The notes beneath the pieces are model-generated. The model was not told the DNA's origin, ran no database searches, and saw only the letters and a program-made list of their open reading frames with translations. A stretch of DNA of 64,000 bases from Cucumis sativus. Lineage: Eukaryota > Streptophyta > Magnoliopsida > Cucurbitales > Cucurbitaceae. Below are positions 60,305 to 64,000 of this stretch, piece by piece. Where the stretch lies: NCBI RefSeq assembly GCF_000004075.3, contig NC_026658.2, positions 15,054,075 through 15,118,074 of the forward strand, in the 5' to 3' direction. The stretch's first letter is position 1, and every line of letters starts with the position of its first letter. A program made the position numbers and the translations under genes.

Positions 60305-60736
60305 TCAACCCGCGATTTCAATCGATTTGGTCGCCGGCTTCTTCTCCGGCACTTTCGGAATAGTAACCGTCAGAACCCCATTCTCCATCGCAGCCTTCAC
60401 CTCATCCACTTTAGCATTCTGCGGCAGCCTGAATTTCCTCGTGAACTTCCCTTTCCCCCTCTCAACACGGTGCCACTTTTCATTCTTCTCCTCCTTCTCA
60501 ACCGCCCTCTCGCCACTGATCTGAAGTATGCCGCCATCCTCCACCTCCACTTTCACCTCCTCCTTCTTTAGCCCCGGCAGATCGGCCTTGAAAATGTGAG
60601 CCTCTGGCGTCTCCTTCCAATCGACCTGTGTGTTGGCGAATGACGACACTTCGCCGGCGCCGGTCTGTGCCCAGATGTCGGACAAGAAGGGGTCGAAGAC
60701 GCTCCTGGTGCCAAACAGACTTGGAATCAGAGACAT
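60305..60736 (-). CDS. class I cytosolic small heat-shock protein (HSP20, ~16 kDa)
   Basis: Intronless, 143 residues. The N-arm starts [17 protein letters not shown], the class CI signature. The alpha-crystallin domain runs from about residue 38 ([18 protein letters not shown]) to 130 with consensus II (KVEVED) and consensus I ([11 protein letters not shown]). The C-terminal extension ends SIEIAG, carrying the I-x-I motif that docks dimers into 12-mers. Such proteins are ATP-independent holdases in the cytosol that bind unfolding proteins on heating (established). Slightly shorter than the usual 150-160 residues because of a compact N-arm. Antisense frames cover the gene but are shadows. The promoter has a TATA box and an HSE-like site. 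GC content is well above its neighbours, as usual for this family. Confidence 0.95.
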   Translation of the reverse strand: MSLIPSLFGTRSVFDPFLSDIWAQTGAGEVSSFANTQVDWKETPEAHIFKADLPGLKKEEVKVEVEDGGILQISGERAVEKEEKNEKWHRVERGKGKFTRKFRLPQNAKVDEVKAAMENGVLTVTIPKVPEKKPATKSIEIAG

Positions 60737-60905
60737 TTTGGGTTGGTTTTGATTGATGGGCAGAGTATGGATTGATGCGCGCTTTGTGTTCGATGAAATG
60801 TGTGAGAGATTGTGGGATGCGCTGTATGTGTTTGATGAAATGTCTGAAATGAGTAATTTGATTGAAACCTTTGTGTTGGTGTGGGACTTAAAGGGGATGG
60901 TGGAG

Positions 60906-60955
60906 TTTTATAGAGGAAGAAATGGATTGGTGATGAGGAGTTTCGGGGATGTTCT
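60906..60955 (-). promoter_or_regulatory. sHSP promoter: TATA box and heat-shock-element-like site
   Basis: On minus, CTATAAAA (60906-60913) lies about 170 bp before the ATG. About 30 bp further upstream is AGAACATCCCCGAAA (60941-60955), three alternating 5-bp modules GAA-TCC-GAA with one mismatch from the HSE consensus GAAnnTTCnnGAA. Spacing from TATA is typical of heat-inducible sHSP promoters. Binding by HSFs is inferred. Confidence 0.55.
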
Positions 60956-61480
60956 ACTGGTTTCTGTAATGGGTAATTGCTGGCATTGTTGATCTTCATT
61001 CTTCCACAAACTTCTTCTACCTTCTTGTTCTACATCTGCGTGGACAACGGCGGTGTGTTATTTTGTATTCAATGATTCGGTTGTTAGTAACGGAACGGAC
61101 GGAGCATCATCGAGGAGCTTCTGGTGAGTTCTACTTCCTGCCTTTCTATTGAATATCCCTAATTTTGGAATATTTGCCTATATAACTCTTATATTTAATT
61201 CAAAATAAGCATATTTTTTAAAATAAATTAAAATATTTATAAATTATATTAAAATTTTGAATTCAATTATTATTTATTTTTTGGTCGATATCTATTCTAA
61301 ATAAAATTTAAAATTTTGATGAATGTTATCGTAAATATTGATCTAAACTCTATTCTTGATAAATTTTATTATATTTATAGTTTTTATAATAGTTGATTAC
61401 TATTTCTAAAATTGTTAAACTGGAGTTTTGGACCCTTACATTGTTATTGGTTTGTTTCATTTACTGAACTAAATTCACAA
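60956..61480. other. upstream flank of the sHSP, no gene seen
   Basis: The first 170 bp are less AT-rich and include GAGCTTCTGGTGAGTTC, which could be a splice donor of a plus-strand leader, but no coding exon follows. Confidence 0.35.
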
Positions 61481-62450
61481 AGGCTCCTTGGATATGTAGC
61501 AAAATAAGACTAAAGTATTAAGAATATAGCAAAACTTAAAATTAATTATAAATATAGTAAAATTTATGTTCGATTAATGGAAAATGTCTAAAAAATTTAT
61601 CAAAGACATCAAAATATGTTTGAGACCCGAAATTCCCCATCTTTGAAACTGCTTTTACAAAAATTTGTCATTAATAAACTCTTTTTTTAAACTAATTACA
61701 AATATAATAAAATTTATCTTCAGATTTTTAGTCCATATAAAATATACAAAAGAAAATTTATCGAATGGATGAAAATTTCAATTTTTGAAGTTCATCGTTG
61801 ATAGATCTAATAACGGTCTATCAATGATAGACTCATTTTATAGAAATCTATCATTGATACCATGCTATCATCATCCATAATTTTGAACAAATAGGATTCT
61901 ATCAAAAAATATATATCAATTTATCACAGATAGCAAACTATTGTTGATATTACCTCTATCACCATATTTTTGTATCACGGAACGATTAGTGATAGCACAT
62001 TATCAATTATATACTTTTATAAGTGGTAAAATTTTATCAACAATAAAAGTACGTCATTGAAAATATATTAGTGTGGTTCATGATTTTTTTTAAAATTTTC
62101 TATAAAAGATAAAAAAAAAAAAAAAGTGATTAATAATGGTTCTAACATATAAGTGATACACTTTTATCATCGATAAACTTCTATTGATGATAAAAAAATA
62201 TGCATATCCTTGAAAATTTGTTTAGTTTTGAATAATTAGTAGAAATTGATCGTTGATGCTTCTATGAATAATAAAATTTTATAATCGATAAATTTCTATT
62301 AATGATAGAATATCATAAAAAAAATATTTAAAGTGATTGTCTATTTTAAATATTTTTTTTGTATCGTTTATTAGAGTCGATATAGATGATGTGTTTCTAT
62401 CACTAATAGACTCGAAGAAAGTTGAATTTATTTTCAGGAAAAGTAAAAAA
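61480..62450. repeat. cluster of 'GATAGAC' repeat copies
   Basis: Repeated ATAGCAAAA, TCTATCAATGATAGAC, CTATCATTGATA and related inverted motifs fill about 1 kb. At least three partial copies are probably nested; borders cannot be drawn by eye. Confidence 0.5.
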
Positions 62451-62465
62451 AAGAAAAACAATTAA

Positions 62466-63295
62466 GAGAAATTGGTAAAAGTAGCATAAAAATTGTTTTG
62501 ATCGGTCCATTCCAAGTGTGATCAACCATTGAGATTTTTCTAAAACATTAAAATTTTAAAATTTTCAACTTATCGATTGTTTTGGTTTTACTATACATCT
62601 GGATAGACTTTAGAGTGAGATTTCTACCCTGGGTAAACTCTTTAGAGCTAGATTTTTACCCTTTCTCAAATTTTTCCCAAATCTTTTTTTTTTAATAAAT
62701 TATTCAAATCTTAACTGATTGTTTTATATTTTAAAAAAGTATGGATCTCGGTTCATCCTGTAGAAATTCTCCCAAAAACACCGAATAATTTGTGGGCAAT
62801 CCCTAAGAAGATCCAAAAACTTGTTTCTTGTTCTTGAGCGAGGCAGAGCAAATAAGTCCAGATGATTTAACGGCCATTAATGGCGGAAATCGATCACTGG
62901 AACAAGGCGTGGCAAAATTGATGGTTCCAAAATTTCCATGTCCAATCCATGGCTGGGTAGAAATTAGAGAAAAATAATCGTGGACGGGTTTTAGGTCGAG
63001 GAAGAGAAGAATGGGGAAAAAGAAAAATGGTAAGTTACAAAAAATAATTGGAGAAATTGGGAAAAGTAGCAAACAAAGTTTGAAAAGATTTGAAAAATGA
63101 TAGAATCTCGTTTTAATATTTATCTAAATCGAGATGCACTAAGAAAATCCAAAGCAACAGATAAGTTGAAATTTTTTAATATTTTAGGAAATCTTGATGG
63201 TTGATCTCGATTAATAAATAGTTATATTGAGTTTTTAAAAAATGTGCTGCTTTTAAAAACAAAATCCAAAAGTATGCTATTTTTACCAATTTTTC
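62466..63295. mobile_element. terminal-inverted-repeat element, possible Pack-MULE
   Basis: The left end GAGAAATTGGTAAAAGTAGC matches the inverse of the right end (GCTATTTTTACCAATTTTTC, ending 63295). The inverted match goes deep: at the left ATCAACCATTGAGATTTTTC and TTCAACTTATCGATTGTTTT, at the right the inverse (AACAGATAAGTTGAAATTTT ... AATCTTGATGGTTGATC). Arms of roughly 150-170 bp are typical of Mutator-like elements. The core, 62.76-63.06 kb, is richer in GC than the arms and has gene-like sequence, with a minus-strand frame of 89 residues (62803-63072). No transposase is present. A clear 9-bp target duplication was not found. The core could be a captured host fragment. Confidence 0.5.
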
Positions 63296-64000
63296 ATATA
63301 GTTGATAAGTGTCTACCGGTGGTAGAAGAAAATTGAATATATTTTCATGAATAAAACATGTATAGTTTGATTGATTTTTTTGTCTTCTTTAATTAGAGTC
63401 TTAACAAATAAATTCGTATCAACTTGAATAAAGTTGAATTTATGTTCATAAAAAAGTAAGAACTTGCATAGTTTCTGATGCTATTTTACTTATGTCATTG
63501 ATTAGTCTATTAGTAATATACTTGAAGAACCCTAAATTTATTTTCAGGAAGAATTAGAAAATGTATAGTTTTATTGTTTTGTTTTTTGTTTTAGTCTGTA
63601 GATGATATGTTTGTAGGTACTTGAAGAAAATTGAATTTATTTTCATGAAAAAGTAAGAAAATACATCGATGTTTTTGAGGTTGGTTCGGTTATTAGCGAT
63701 AGAGTAGAAAAATGTTAAATACATTTTCATGAAAAGTGAGAAAATGTGTAGTTTATTTTTTTTCCTTTTCCTTTTTTTACTCTTGTTTATAGCTTATCGA
63801 TGATGAGTTTCGATTAGTGATAGACTTGAAGAAAGTTGATTTTTTTTTTATGAAAAATAAGAAAATATATAGTTTCAATTATGTTCTTGTTGTGTATTTA
63901 ATAGTCTATGTTTCAGTTTCTTTCATTGGTAGCGGGAAGAAAGTTGGATTTATATTTTCATAAAAAGCACGTACTTCATTGTTTCTTTGTTTGATAGATT
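63296..64000. repeat. 'GATAGAC'-type repeat block at the window end
   Basis: Recurrent GAAGAAAGTTGAATTTATTT, TTTTCATGAAAAAGTAAGAA and TGTATAGTTT units alternate at roughly 100-130 bp spacing and are related to the repeats at 61.5-62.45 kb. It looks like a diverged tandem or nested array that continues past the window. No gene. Confidence 0.45.

Noticed and set aside
60224-60571. 115-residue plus-strand frame
   Set aside because: Antisense shadow of the sHSP, whose own protein has all class I landmarks.
62803-63072. 89-residue minus-strand frame as an independent gene
   Set aside because: It lies inside an inverted-repeat element and has no recognised domain; kept only as a possible captured fragment.
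1-64000. LTR retrotransposon or viral-derived element
   Set aside because: No gag, protease, reverse transcriptase or integrase motifs and no paired long terminal repeats were noticed.
1-64000. CRISPR array
   Set aside because: The only regular direct repeat, at 58148-58375, is a head-to-tail minisatellite without spacers, in a plant nuclear context.

Overview
The window reads as nuclear DNA of a flowering plant. It is AT-rich, has GT-AG introns, and carries plant-only families: tau-class glutathione S-transferases (GSTs), a PRONE-type RopGEF, a PSPG-box glycosyltransferase and a class I small heat-shock protein. Protein flavour and a recurring 'GATAGAC' dispersed repeat suggest a cucurbit (Cucumis or a relative); that is inference, because no search was run.

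Layout. 1-12.5 kb: a small single-exon secreted/membrane protein (1216-1596); three copies of a two-tRNA cassette, tRNA-Ala(AGC) then tRNA-Ser(AGA), with the serine partner decayed in the first copy; a nine-exon PI31/PTRE1-type proteasome regulator (4351-7223); and a two-exon cysteine-rich secreted peptide gene (12045-12425). 12.5-22.7 kb: a roughly 10 kb gene desert with simple repeats and decayed dispersed repeats. 23.4-30 kb: a five-exon SIS-like serine-rich protein on plus and a seven-exon RopGEF on minus. 30-37 kb: gene-poor, holding a lone GST exon-2 relic.

37-60 kb is a tandem array of tau GSTs, all on the plus strand. Five genes look complete (37026, 43963, 46628, 57175, 58982). Three further relics at 40180, 41508 and about 42455, plus the one at 34424, all derive from exon 2 only. 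Four of the intact genes carry an ocs/as-1-like promoter element inside a longer shared module. The 46628 gene has a 3.5 kb intron that holds a CACTA-type DNA transposon. A decayed, inverted copy of that gene's promoter lies 9 kb away at 55.9-56.1 kb. A UGT709/UGT85-type glucosyltransferase (53204-54705) sits inside the array, so two classes of conjugating enzyme are neighbours.

60-64 kb: a class I sHSP on minus with a TATA box and a heat-shock-element-like site, then repeat-rich DNA including a terminal-inverted-repeat element that may have captured a host fragment.

Coding exons were placed by hand from splice signals and reading frame, and all totals are divisible by three. No retroelement coding region and no CRISPR array was seen.
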